Shown one piece after another: positions 1 to 8,867 of a stretch of DNA of 64,000 nucleotides. The position numbers and the translations under genes were made by a program. The DNA lies in NCBI RefSeq assembly GCF_009733815.1, contig NZ_WNXY01000012.1:111940-175939 (forward strand), read 5' to 3'. The notes under the pieces are model-generated. The model did no database searches. It was not told where the DNA came from and was given only the letters and a program-made list of their open reading frames with translations. The number at the start of each line of letters is the position of its first letter. Positions within the stretch are counted from its first letter, which is position 1. The stretch comes from Pseudactinotalea suaedae (GTDB lineage Bacteria > Actinomycetota > Actinomycetes > Actinomycetales > Beutenbergiaceae).

Positions 1-72
1 TCGGAGCTGGTCGGGCGCGCGTCCATCGGCACGAACGACGGGCGGGTTCACGGCGGAGCTGGTCTCGGTCAC
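1..72 (-). CDS. rph: RNase PH, N-terminal fragment (runs off the left edge)
   Basis: Reading leftwards from a GTG at 72-70, the frame encodes 24 codons, MTETSSAVNPPVV followed by RADGRAPDQLR, and stays open to the edge. The block R-A-D-G-R-x-P-D-x-L-R is the conserved N-terminal signature of RNase PH, the phosphorolytic 3'-5' exoribonuclease that trims tRNA 3' ends. A G-rich stretch (GGGTGGGGGACC) lies just upstream as a ribosome-binding site. The position fits the actinobacterial order murI, MBL hydrolase, rph, here with ppc inserted between the last two. Only the first tenth of the protein is visible, so the call rests on one motif plus context. Confidence 0.75.
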   Translation of the reverse strand, partial: MTETSSAVNPPVVRADGRAPDQLR

Positions 73-131
73 GGTCCCCCACCCTACGAGGTCCCCGCAC
101 CCCCTCCGTCACCCAGCGCCCCGCCCCCACA

Positions 132-218
132 CCAGGTTTCAACACGATTCCGTTCACCCCCGCCGTGAACGGAAACGTGTTGAAACCTGGGGGTGGACGG
201 AATCGTGTTGAAACCTGG
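132..218. repeat. 26-bp inverted repeat with a third, direct copy of the right arm
   Basis: Positions 132-157 pair with 165-190 across a 7-nt loop, with a single mismatch in 26 bp. A third copy of the right-arm sequence (195-218) follows immediately. The first arm could therefore pair with either downstream arm. The block fills the gap between the ppc stop (228) and the rph start (72), so it may act as a terminator or processing site for the ppc transcript. There is no T-tract. Confidence 0.8.
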
Positions 219-227
219 GGGTGGGGG

Positions 228-2921
228 TCAGCCGGTGTTCTGCAGGCCCGCGGCGACGCCGTTGACCGAGAGCAGCATCACGCGGCGGAGCTTGGCGTCG
301 GTGGCGTCGTCGGAGTCGTGGGCGCGCAGGGCGGTCAGGACGCGGAGCTGGATCAGCGACAGCGCGTCCACGTACGGCGAGCGCAGCTGCACGGCCCGGC
401 CGAGCACGCGGTGCCCGGCGAGCAGCCGCTCCTGGCCCGTGATCCGGACGATCCAGTCCTTGGTGAGCTCCATCTCCTCGAGCACGAGGTCGGCCAGGTC
501 CTGCCGGTCCCCGAGCGCGAGGTAGCGCTTGGCGATCCGGACGTCGGTCTTCGCCAGCGACATCTCGACGTTGTCGATCATCGTGGCGAACAGCGGCCAG
601 CGCTGGTACGCCTCGCGCAGCCGATCGAGGTCGCCGACGCTCGCGAGCGCGGTGCCCAGCCCGAACCAGCCGGTGAGGTTGATCCGCGCCTGCGTCCACG
701 CGAACACCCACGGGATCGCCCGCAGGTCCTCGAGCGACTCCATCGACAGCCCGCGGCGGGCCGGGCGGGAGCCGATCGCGAGCCATCCCACCTCCTCCTG
801 CGGGGTCACGGTCGCGAACCACTGCGGGAAGCCCTCGGCGCGCACCAGCTGGTAGAACCGCTCGCGCGAGGAGGCATCCATCCGCTCCGCCACGTCGGCG
901 AAGTCGCGAGCGGCACCGGAGTTGCGCTCCGAGATCGTCGGGGTGGCCTGGAGCAGCGTCGCCGCGGCCACCTGCTCGATGTGGCGGGAGGCGATCACCG
1001 GGTCGCCGTAGCGGGCGAAGATCACCTCGCCCTGCTCGGTCAGCTTGAAGCGGCCGTCGACCGAGCCCGGAGGCTGCGCCAGCACCGCGCGGTTGGCCGG
1101 GCCGCCGCCGCGCCCCAGGGCTCCGCCGCGACCGTGGAAGAGCGTGAGCGTGATGTCGTTGCGCTCGGCCCACTCCGCGATCCGGCTCTGTGCGTCGTAC
1201 AGGGCGAGCGTGGCCGAGACCGGCCCGACGTCCTTGCTGGAGTCGGAGTAGCCCAGCATCACCTCGAGGCGGCGGTCGGTGGCAGCGAGCCGCTTCTGCA
1301 CCTGCGGCAGCTCGAGCATGCCGTCGAGGATCGTGACGGAGTTCTGCAGGTCCTCGAAGGTCTCGAAGAGCGGGATCGCGTCGATGACCGGGGCGTCGTC
1401 GGCGGACCCGAGCGCCACCTCGGCGAGCCGGAACACGTTCGCGAGGTCCTGGGCCTCCTGCGTGAAGGAGACGATGTAGCGGCGCGCACCCTTGACGCCG
1501 TAGCGGCGCTGCACGGTCGCGATGGCGCGGAAGGTCTCGAGGACCTCCTCGCTCATCTCCGAGAGCGGGCCGCCGCCGTCGACCTCGGCGAGTGTCTTGG
1601 CGTGGACGGCGGAGTGCTGGCGCACCTCGAGCTCGGCGAGGTGGAAGCCGAAGGTCTCCACCTGCCAGATCAGCGACTGGATGTCGCCGTAGGCCTTGCG
1701 CGGGTCGCTGGTGGCGAGCGCGCCCTGCACGACCCGCAGGTCCGCGAGCAGCTCCTCGACGTCCGGGTAGGCCAGGTCGGCGTCCCGACGGCGGGTCGCA
1801 CCGATGCGCTCGGCGATCGTCAGCATGACGCGCCGGTAGGGCTCGTCGGGAGAGCGCCCGGCGATGTCCGCGGTCAGGGCCTCGGCCAGGCGTCGCTGAC
1901 GCGCCCACAGCGCGTCGAGCTCGGGCGAGGGCGGTGTGGTGGCGGCCTCGAGGGTGAGCCCACGACCGATCCGGACCGCCGCCCGCTCGAGGCCGAGCAG
2001 CACGTGCTCGGAGGCGATGCCTGCGGCCGCCCGGGTGATCGAGGCGGTCACGTTGGGGTTGCCGTCGCGGTCGGCACCGATCCACGAGCCGAGCCGCACG
2101 AACGGCGGCACCACCGGCGGGCGCGGCTGCGAGGGGTCGTCGGCGAGCAGGTCGTCGAACGCCCGGTAGACCTTGGGCAGCACCGTGAACAGGGTCTCGT
2201 CGAAGACGCCCATGGCGGTGCGTACCTCGTCCAGCGGCGTGGGCTTGTCGAGCCGCAGCGGCGAGGTGCGCCAGAGCGTGTCGATCTCGGACAGCAGGTC
2301 GCGGCGGTTCTCCTCCATCGCCCGCCGGGTCATCCGCGGGTCGTCGCGCTGGGCGACGAGATCGCTGATGCGTCGGATGCAGGCGGCGACGGCCCGACGG
2401 CGTGCCTCGGTGGGGTGCGCGGTCAGGACCGGACGGAACTCCAGCCCGGCGATGCGACGGCGCGTCTCCTCCTCACCCAGCTCCTCGCGCAGCTGCGCGA
2501 CCGCACCGGCGAGCGAGTCCTCGGGTCCGCGCGAGGAACCGCCGGCGGCCTCGCTCTCGCGCTCACGGAGCACGCGGATGCGGTGGAACTCCTCGGCCAG
2601 GTTGACCAGGTGGAAGTAGCAGGTGAAGGCGCGGGAAAGCAGCTCGGCGCGGTCCAGGCTCAGCTGGTCGACGAACGCGACCGCCGCGTCGAACGCCTCG
2701 GTGCCGGACTCGGTGTAGGCGCGGATCGTCAGCTCGCGCAGCCGCTCGACGTCGGCGAGCAGGTCCTCGCCACCGCTCTCGGCGATGACGGTGCCCAGCA
2801 GCTCACCGAGCAGCCGGACGTCGTGACGCAGGGCATCGGGCATCTCCGACACCGCTCCGGTGCGCGAGCCGGTGGCGATGCCGTTCGCTGCCGTGTCGAG
2901 GTTCTCGGTGGGCTCAGCCAT
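228..2921 (-). CDS. ppc: Phosphoenolpyruvate carboxylase
   Basis: The 897-aa protein is full length for the family. It catalyses the irreversible carboxylation of PEP with bicarbonate to oxaloacetate, the anaplerotic feed into the TCA cycle. Diagnostic motifs are present in order: VLTAHPTEARRR with the catalytic His (H169), GSWIGADRDGNPNVT, MLGYSDSSKDVG, and the glycine-rich LFHGRGGALGRGGGP loop. The C-terminus ends QNTG, the usual invariant end of PEPC that reaches into the active site, so the gene is intact. It starts at ATG 2921 and ends 10 nt before the inverted-repeat block. It is a single gene on the minus strand, with a 179-nt gene-free gap before the MBL gene upstream. Confidence 0.98.
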   Translation of the reverse strand: MAEPTENLDTAANGIATGSRTGAVSEMPDALRHDVRLLGELLGTVIAESGGEDLLADVERLRELTIRAYTESGTEAFDAAVAFVDQLSLDRAELLSRAFTCYFHLVNLAEEFHRIRVLRERESEAAGGSSRGPEDSLAGAVAQLREELGEEETRRRIAGLEFRPVLTAHPTEARRRAVAACIRRISDLVAQRDDPRMTRRAMEENRRDLLSEIDTLWRTSPLRLDKPTPLDEVRTAMGVFDETLFTVLPKVYRAFDDLLADDPSQPRPPVVPPFVRLGSWIGADRDGNPNVTASITRAAAGIASEHVLLGLERAAVRIGRGLTLEAATTPPSPELDALWARQRRLAEALTADIAGRSPDEPYRRVMLTIAERIGATRRRDADLAYPDVEELLADLRVVQGALATSDPRKAYGDIQSLIWQVETFGFHLAELEVRQHSAVHAKTLAEVDGGGPLSEMSEEVLETFRAIATVQRRYGVKGARRYIVSFTQEAQDLANVFRLAEVALGSADDAPVIDAIPLFETFEDLQNSVTILDGMLELPQVQKRLAATDRRLEVMLGYSDSSKDVGPVSATLALYDAQSRIAEWAERNDITLTLFHGRGGALGRGGGPANRAVLAQPPGSVDGRFKLTEQGEVIFARYGDPVIASRHIEQVAAATLLQATPTISERNSGAARDFADVAERMDASSRERFYQLVRAEGFPQWFATVTPQEEVGWLAIGSRPARRGLSMESLEDLRAIPWVFAWTQARINLTGWFGLGTALASVGDLDRLREAYQRWPLFATMIDNVEMSLAKTDVRIAKRYLALGDRQDLADLVLEEMELTKDWIVRITGQERLLAGHRVLGRAVQLRSPYVDALSLIQLRVLTALRAHDSDDATDAKLRRVMLLSVNGVAAGLQNTG

Positions 2922-3100
2922 GACCGCGAGAGTAGCGAGCGGACGGCGTCACGGGTGCCCGCGGTCACGGAACGGACGGCTCCCGAGCCGCCATCCGTGG
3001 CCGGGACGACCGGGACGACGCGGATCTCCGCTCGCTTCCCGCGCTCCCGCTGTGAGCCTGACCACAGCGCCGCGCCGGCCGCGGGCCGCGCGCACCGACC

Positions 3101-3874
3101 TCAGAGCGCGAACGTCACCCCGGGCTGAGCCACGTCGACAGGGCCGCCGTAGGCGGTGCAGGCCTCGGCGCGCACCTTCTCCCGGGAGGTCCACGGCGGG
3201 ATGTGGGTCAGCACGAGGCGCTCGACGGCGGCCTCGGTCGCCAGTGCTCCGGCGCGCCGGCCGGTCAGGTGGATGCCGCGCACCTCGTCGCGGCCCTCCT
3301 CGAACGCCGCCTCGGACAGCAGCAGGTCGGCACCGGCCGCGGCGGCCGTGACGCCCTCGCAGCTGTCGGTGTCGCCGGTGTAGACCAGGGTGCGGGTGCC
3401 GCTGCCATCCTCCGCCGGGCCGGTGATCCGGAACGCGAACGCGGGCAGCGGGTGCAGCACCGCGAACGGCTCGATCTGCAGCGACCCGATCCGGATCGGC
3501 TCACGGGCGGCCACGGTGTGCGTCTCGTAGGCGCACAGGCCCTCCTCGGGCTCACCGACCAGGTCCACCAGCCGCTGCCCGGTCCCCTCCGGGCCCCAGA
3601 GCGGCATCCGCGGGTGGGGGGCGCCCGGTCCGTAGCGCAGGTAGACGTCGAGCGAGGCCAGGTCCACCACGTGGTCGGCGTGCAGGTGCGAGAGCAGCAC
3701 CGCGTCCAGGTCCTCCGGCTGGGCGTACCGGAGCAGCTGCCCGAACGCACCGGAGCCGAGGTCGAGCAGCACCGAGGTGGTGCGCCCGCCCTCGTCGGCC
3801 TGCACGAGGTAGCAGGAGGAGGCGGAGTCGGGCCCGGAGACCGATCCCGAGCAGCCGACGACGACGAGGCGCAC
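3101..3874 (-). CDS. MBL-fold metal-dependent hydrolase (RNase Z/phosphodiesterase-like)
   Basis: The 257-aa cytosolic protein has the metallo-beta-lactamase metal motif HLHADHVVDL near residue 60, a later VYTGDTDSCEG aspartate motif and a C-terminal LTHIPP histidine. These are the ligand positions of two-zinc phosphodiesterases of the RNase Z/Lactamase_B_2 group. Its GTG start directly follows the murI TAG with no intervening base, so the two are translationally coupled. A homologue next to murI and rph is a recurrent actinobacterial arrangement. The substrate is unknown; an RNA or cyclic phosphodiester is plausible from the fold. Confidence 0.85.
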   Translation of the reverse strand: MRLVVVGCSGSVSGPDSASSCYLVQADEGGRTTSVLLDLGSGAFGQLLRYAQPEDLDAVLLSHLHADHVVDLASLDVYLRYGPGAPHPRMPLWGPEGTGQRLVDLVGEPEEGLCAYETHTVAAREPIRIGSLQIEPFAVLHPLPAFAFRITGPAEDGSGTRTLVYTGDTDSCEGVTAAAAGADLLLSEAAFEEGRDEVRGIHLTGRRAGALATEAAVERLVLTHIPPWTSREKVRAEACTAYGGPVDVAQPGVTFAL

Positions 3875-4708
3875 CTAGAGGACCACCTTCGGGATCTCAC
3901 CGGTGACGTCCGCCGCGCTGCGGGCACCGACCTCGGGGCCGAGGAACCGGCGCGCGAGCTTGTCGAAGGCCTTGGGGTCACCGGTGGCGAGGAACGAGTA
4001 CGTCGGGGCTGCGTGCGGGTCGGCTGCGAGGTGGTGCGCCACCAGGGTGCGATAGACGTCCTTGGCGGTCTCCTCGGCGCTGCTCACCAGCGTGACGGCG
4101 TCGCCGGTCACGTAGGAGATGACGCCGGTGAGCAGCGGGTAGTGGGTGCACCCGAGCACCAGTGTGTCGACATCGGCCGCGACGACCGGCGCCAGGTAGC
4201 TGCGCGCCAGGTCGATCAGCTCGTCGCCGGACGTCTCACCCCGCTCGACGTACTCGACGAACCGCGGGCACGCCGTCGTCGTGAGCGCGAGGTGCGGGGC
4301 TGCGGCGAAGGCGTCGTCGTAGGCGAGGGAGCTGATGGTGGCCTGCGTCCCGATCACGCCGACCCGCCCCGAGCGGGTGGCGGCGACCGCGCGCCGCACC
4401 GCGGGCAGGATCACCTCGACCACGGGCACGCCCTGCGCGACCGTGTAGCGCTCGCGGGCGTCCCGCAGCACCGCCGCGGACGCGGAGTTGCACGCGATGA
4501 CCAGCATCTTCACGCCCTGGGCGACCAGATCGTCCATGACGCGGAGCGCGTGGGCGCGCACCTGCGCGAGCGGCTGCGGCCCGTACGGGGAGTTGGCGGT
4601 GTCACCGATGTAGAGGATCGACTCGTTGGGCAGCTGGTCGATCACGGCGCGCGCGACGGTCAGACCCCCTACCCCGGAGTCGAAGATCCCGATCGGCGCA
4701 TCACTCAC
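3875..4708 (-). CDS. murI: Glutamate racemase
   Basis: The 277-aa protein interconverts L- and D-glutamate, supplying D-Glu for peptidoglycan stem peptides. The N-terminal [16 protein letters not shown], the first catalytic cysteine in ACNSASA and the second in LGCTHYPLL are all present, as is the [11 protein letters not shown] motif. It begins at a GTG (4708) in frame with [12 protein letters not shown]. It is followed without a gap by the MBL-fold gene. The upstream DUF2017 gene ends 87 nt away on the same strand, so the four genes clpS to MBL probably form one transcription unit. Confidence 0.97.
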   Translation of the reverse strand: MSDAPIGIFDSGVGGLTVARAVIDQLPNESILYIGDTANSPYGPQPLAQVRAHALRVMDDLVAQGVKMLVIACNSASAAVLRDARERYTVAQGVPVVEVILPAVRRAVAATRSGRVGVIGTQATISSLAYDDAFAAAPHLALTTTACPRFVEYVERGETSGDELIDLARSYLAPVVAADVDTLVLGCTHYPLLTGVISYVTGDAVTLVSSAEETAKDVYRTLVAHHLAADPHAAPTYSFLATGDPKAFDKLARRFLGPEVGARSAADVTGEIPKVVL

Positions 4709-4795
4709 GGACGCCGACGTTACCGCCGCCCACCGTCATCACCGATGCCAGATCACCGGGATGTGGCGCGTTTCACCGGCTGCCGGGCCTCGCGG

Positions 4796-5377
4796 TCAGA
4801 GCGCCTTCAGCATCGCCGACATCAACGACTCCTGCAGCCACGTCAGGGCCATGTACAGGCTCGCGAGCGCGGCGCGGACCTCGTCGACCTCGCCGGAGCG
4901 ACGACGACGGGTCGCGGCCTGGTAGACCGCGTCGGCGTCGTCGTCGGTCTGGATCTCGAGCCGCTCGGCGAGCACGAGCCGCACGTCGGTGAGGGCGGCG
5001 GCGAAGTCCATCGCCCGCTCGGGCAGCACCTCGAGCCGCTCGCCGGGGGCCAGCAGCGCCCCCCAGACCATCCGCAGCCGCTCGACCTTGGCGGCCCGGA
5101 GGTCGCCCTCGGTCAGGCGACGGAACTCCGCGGCGACGTCCTCGTCCTCGGACGCGCTCGGCAGCAGCCGTGCCAGCGCCGGGTCGCTCGGCTCGGCGAC
5201 GCCGTCGGCGGACCAGGCCAGCCCGGCGAGCGGGTCGTCGTCGTCAGCGGGCCGCTCGATGTCGAGCCGCGTCCCCAGCAGCAGGGCCGTGTCGGCGACC
5301 ACGCGGGACAGGATGGTCCGCTCGGTCCGGTCGAGCTGCGCCACGTAGACACCGCGCTTGCGCGCGAAGCCCTTCAT
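4796..5377 (-). CDS. DUF2017 family protein
   Basis: This 193-aa cytosolic protein ([16 protein letters not shown]...) matches the actinobacterial DUF2017 family by its N-terminus and by its constant place directly after clpS. The ATG at 5377 overlaps the clpS stop codon (ATGA), which decides the start over longer upstream alternatives. The chain is acidic and mostly helical, with a short run of aspartates around residue 45. No catalytic motif is visible. The coupling to ClpS suggests a role near adaptor-dependent proteolysis, but that is inference only. Confidence 0.88.
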   Translation of the reverse strand: MKGFARKRGVYVAQLDRTERTILSRVVADTALLLGTRLDIERPADDDDPLAGLAWSADGVAEPSDPALARLLPSASEDEDVAAEFRRLTEGDLRAAKVERLRMVWGALLAPGERLEVLPERAMDFAAALTDVRLVLAERLEIQTDDDADAVYQAATRRRRSGEVDEVRAALASLYMALTWLQESLMSAMLKAL

Positions 5378-5667
5378 GCGTCCTCCTGCTGCATGGTGGC
5401 CCACAGTCCGAAGGAGTGCATGGCCTGGACGTCGACCTCCATCTTCTCCCGTGACCCGGACGAGACGGCGGACCGGCCCTCCTGGTGGACCTGCATCATC
5501 AGCGTGTTCGCGGTGCGCTCGTCGTAGCCGAAGTAGGTCTGGAACACGTAGCTGACATAGCTCATCAGATTGACCGGGTCGTTCCAGACGACGGTGACCC
5601 AGGGCCGGGCCGCGTCGACGACGACGTCGGTCTCCTCCCGCTGCTCGACGTCGGGGTGCGCACTCAC
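5374..5667 (-). CDS. clpS: ATP-dependent Clp protease adaptor ClpS
   Basis: The 97-aa protein is the N-recognin that delivers N-degron substrates to ClpAP/ClpCP. Family hallmarks are [13 protein letters not shown] (the substrate-pocket DPVN segment), the [13 protein letters not shown] helix and [12 protein letters not shown]. The length is typical. The stop codon overlaps the DUF2017 start by 4 nt. It is transcribed divergently from the membrane/EEP gene at 5703; the 35-nt gap between them must hold both initiation regions. Confidence 0.96.
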   Translation of the reverse strand: MSAHPDVEQREETDVVVDAARPWVTVVWNDPVNLMSYVSYVFQTYFGYDERTANTLMMQVHQEGRSAVSSGSREKMEVDVQAMHSFGLWATMQQEDA

Positions 5668-5702
5668 CGCACCAGGTTAGGCGAGCACGATAGAAAGACC
5701 TC

Positions 5703-7564
5703 ATGACCTCCCCCGTGCAGCGCAGCACGACCTGGCCCACGTTGCTGCTCGCGGCCGGCGTCTGGGTGCTCCTGGACCTGATCCGTGCGTGGTCGCCGAC
5801 CCTGATCACGATCGTCGGCCAGGCTGCCTCGACTCCCCCGGAGAACATCGGGGCGTTCGCCCTCGGCTGCGCGCTGGTCCCCGTGGCGCTCGTGCTGGCG
5901 GTGCGACGGCGTCCGACGGCGGGTGCGCGGCTCACGTGGGTCGCGCTGGCCGTGGCGGTGGTGGCGCGGGTCGCGCTGCAGGTCAGCGAGGGCGGCTACC
6001 CGCACCTGGTGCTCGCCACCGCCGGTGTCGTGGCAGCGATGACGTGGCTGGCGCTGGCGCTGACGCGGCACGCCCAGGTCGCGGTGGTCGGCCTGGTCAC
6101 CGGTGTCGCGGTGTCCGTGCTCACCCATGCGGCGCTCGGGACCTGGGGAGCGGTCTGGCGCACCGACGTCTGGGCGTGGCTGCTGCTCGCCGCCCAGGTC
6201 GGCCTCGTGGTGCTCACCGTGGTCCGTGCCGGGCGCGGCGCCGTCCACGATCCTGCGGGCGCCGCCGGCCCGGCACTCCCCCGACGCCTGGCCTGGACGA
6301 TCTGGCCGGGGCTGTTCGTCGCGGGCGTGGTGGTCGCGAACGCGGGCAGGGCGTCCGCCGCCGCCGACTGGCTCGGGCTGGGCCTGCTCGCGGCCGGCGC
6401 CGCCGCGGCGGTCATCGCGGCCCGCGCCCGCGTCTCCCGCCGGTCCACGGCGATCGCCGGTCTCGCGCTGGTCGCCGTCGTGGTGTGCGCCCTCGTGGTG
6501 GTCACCGACGGGTTGACGCCGGCCTGGGTGACGCTCGGCTACCTCGTCGGGATGCCGGCGCTCGCGCACCTGTGGGCCGCCGCCGACGGCGGTCGTGCGG
6601 GTTCTCCTGCGACCGTCGCGATCGGCGGGGTCGTCTGGGTGGTGCTCCTGTTCGCCTACTACGCGGGGTACGACCTGGGTTACCGCGCCGACGTGGCGGT
6701 GATCGCCGTCGCGGTCCTGATCGCGGTCCTCGCCCTGCTCGGCGGTGCGCAGCGACCGGGACGAGCGCCGCTCGGGCGATCCGCCGTGGCGGCCTCGGCG
6801 GGCTCGCTGTCCTCGCGGGGGTGGTGGCGGCCGTCGGCCCGTCGGTGACCATCCGGCCCGTGGCGACGTCGACACCCGTACCCGGCACCACCACGGTCGC
6901 CGCATACAACCTGCGCATGGGCTACGGCATCGACGGCCGCTTCAGCACGCTGGAGGTGGCTCGCGTGCTCGCGCGGTCGCAGGTCGCACTGATCAGCGAG
7001 GTCGACCGCGGCTGGTACCTCAACGGCGGTCAGGACCAGCTCGCGATCCTCGAGCGGCTGCTCGGACGCACCGCGTGGTTCGGCGCCGCCGCCGACCCGG
7101 TCTGGGGTGACGCCGTGCTCATCGACGCCGACCGCGTCAGCATCGAGCGGCACCCGTTGCCCTCGCACGGAGCGGTGACCGGCGCCGGTGCGGTGGTCGT
7201 GCAGGGCGAGGTCAGCCCGATCACCTACGTCTCCACCCACCTGCAGCCCACGTCCGGCGACGGCGTCACCGCCCAGGCCGCCGACCTCGCCGCGATCCTG
7301 GAGCAGGTGGTCGCCGGCGGCGGACCCGTGGTGCTCGGCGGGGACTTCAACATGCTGGAGGGCAGCGAGGCGTACGAGACGATCGCCGCGACCGGGCTGG
7401 TCGACGCCGATCCGGGCGGCGCCCTGACGTCCCCCGCCGACGAGCCCTCGCAGCGCATCGACTACGTCTTCGTGACCCCGGACCTGGCGGTGCTCGACGT
7501 CGAGGTCACGTCGACGCTCGCCTCCGACCACCTGCCGGTGCTGGTCACGCTGGAGACGGGTTAG
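5703..7564 (+). pseudogene. Membrane protein with C-terminal endonuclease/exonuclease/phosphatase domain, split by a frameshift
   Basis: From ATG 5703 a polytopic membrane protein with about nine or ten hydrophobic segments reads to a TGA at 6846-6848. The -1 frame, open through the same area, supplies a further hydrophobic helix (GGLAVLAGVVAAVG) and then a complete EEP domain. That domain has YNLRMGYG near its start, ISEVDRG, GGDFNMLEG and a final SDHLPVL, all catalytic signatures of the DNase I-like phosphodiesterase fold. One extra base near 6755-6785, for example a fourth G in the GGG at 6758-6760, joins the two into one protein of about 620 aa. This may be a sequencing indel or a true pseudogene. 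Re-initiation at GTG 6821 or 6824 could still give a separate EEP protein. Its stop overlaps the convergent gene's stop. Confidence 0.8.
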
Positions 7565-8421
7565 CCCACCGCTCCCCATGCCGGCACGAGCAGGAGCCGG
7601 GTCGGCGTGCAGTCGTCGGCGGTGACGACCACGTCGGCACCGGCGTCTCCCATGTCGAGCACCAGCGCCTCCAGCGAGCCGTCCAGGTCGCAGCTCGGAC
7701 CGAGCTTCTCGCTGAGCGCGGCGCGGCCGGCGTCGGTGAGCTGCAGCGTCGCCTCCTCCGGTGCCGTGAGCACCGCCGGGGAGGCCGCGCTCCCGGCCGC
7801 ACCGCCCTCCGGCGGGTTCGCCGCCCACGCCACCATGCTGATCCCGATGGCGGCCACGGCCGCACCGGCGACGAGCGTGGTGCGACTCCGGCGCCACTGC
7901 TGCGCCAACGCCTGGTACGCCGTGACGTCGAGGAGCGTGCCGACGAGACCGTCGAGGTGCGTGACGTCGGCATCGGCGATCTGTGCGGCTGTGCGGAGCG
8001 CCTGGTCGTCCGGGTCGGCGTAATGCTCCCGGAACGCCTGTGCACGGGCGGCGATCGCGTCCCGGTAGTCCGCAGCCAGTGCCGCGGCGTCAGCCCGGCC
8101 GGCCAGCAGGTACGGGTCGGCCAGGGCATCCTCGACCCCCGGCGGAGGCTTCGCGCCCGTGAGCGCGTGCAGCCCCACCGCCGGCGCCGTGAGGGCCGCG
8201 ATCGTGGACCACAGCACCGCACCGACACCGGCGAGCGCGAGCAGGCCGCCGACGACAACGACCCAGAACCGCGTGCTCCCGAGCGCGAGGCTGCCGATGC
8301 TGCTGAGCTGGGTCCCCGCGACCAGCACAGCGGCGACGGCGCCGACGCTCGCCGTCAACCACTTCGCGGACTCCCTGATCCGGTCGCGGGCGCCGCTCAG
8401 GTCGTTGCGGGTCTCAGCCAT
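7561..8421 (-). CDS. Membrane protein of unknown function
   Basis: This is a 286-aa protein I do not recognise. It has an N-terminal pair of transmembrane segments (around residues 20-45 and 55-80), a charged soluble stretch rich in Ala/Asp/Arg of about 100 residues, and a third hydrophobic segment (TLVAGAAVAAIGISMVAWAA) near residue 180. A C-terminal domain of about 80 residues carries two cysteines. The ATG at 8421 is chosen because it overlaps the end of the upstream gene by 8 nt, indicating coupling. A longer start at 8442 is possible. It is convergent with and overlaps the EEP gene by a few bases at their stops. Confidence 0.75.
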   Translation of the reverse strand: MAETRNDLSGARDRIRESAKWLTASVGAVAAVLVAGTQLSSIGSLALGSTRFWVVVVGGLLALAGVGAVLWSTIAALTAPAVGLHALTGAKPPPGVEDALADPYLLAGRADAAALAADYRDAIAARAQAFREHYADPDDQALRTAAQIADADVTHLDGLVGTLLDVTAYQALAQQWRRSRTTLVAGAAVAAIGISMVAWAANPPEGGAAGSAASPAVLTAPEEATLQLTDAGRAALSEKLGPSCDLDGSLEALVLDMGDAGADVVVTADDCTPTRLLLVPAWGAVG

Positions 8422-8782
8422 CGACGTCGTCGGGGAGCACATGGACCTTCAGGTGCGTCGCCTGCGAGTCTGTGAGCCCGGCGATCAGCGCGTCGAGGCG
8501 GAGGCGGTCGCTCGGGCCCGACGGCAGGTGCACGCGCAGGTCGGCGCCGTTCTCGACGCCGTCGAGCAGGGCGCGCAGCTCGGCGTCGTCGAGGTCGCGG
8601 ACACGCAGGTCGCGATAGGTCGAACCGGTCTGGGTGGGGACGAGGACGTCCGGCGCCTGAGGCGGCCGCGGCGCCGGTTCCGCGCCTGCGGGCTTGCCGC
8701 CATGGATGACCAGGCGGATCCCGAGCAGCTCGGTCTCGAAGGGGTCCTCACCGCCGGTGTAGACGTGGATCTCCGTGCTCAC
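8414..8782 (-). CDS. Hypothetical protein
   Basis: This 122-aa soluble protein starts at GTG 8782, preceded by GGAG at good spacing; a GTG at 8797 has no such site. It begins STEIHVYTGGEDP and has a Pro/Ala-rich linker near residues 35-55, followed by a leucine-rich acidic domain. No family is recognised. It overlaps the following membrane-protein gene by 8 nt, so the two are very likely co-expressed and may act together at the membrane. Confidence 0.7.
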   Translation of the reverse strand: MSTEIHVYTGGEDPFETELLGIRLVIHGGKPAGAEPAPRPPQAPDVLVPTQTGSTYRDLRVRDLDDAELRALLDGVENGADLRVHLPSGPSDRLRLDALIAGLTDSQATHLKVHVLPDDVDG

Positions 8783-8867
8783 CGCAGCTCCGATCACGCG
8801 CAGGGGTGGCGCTCAGGGTAGTGGTGGCGGACACGCCGCGGTAGAGCCTGCCGATAGCGTGTGCGGC

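Noticed and set aside
165..3128. Long plus-strand open frame (987 codons) antisense to ppc
   Set aside because: It is the mirror frame of a high-GC gene: Arg/Gly/Val-rich composition, no domain, while the minus strand encodes intact PEP carboxylase.
6750..6848. Programmed ribosomal frameshift in the membrane/EEP gene
   Set aside because: No slippery heptamer or downstream pseudoknot was evident; a single-base indel is simpler.
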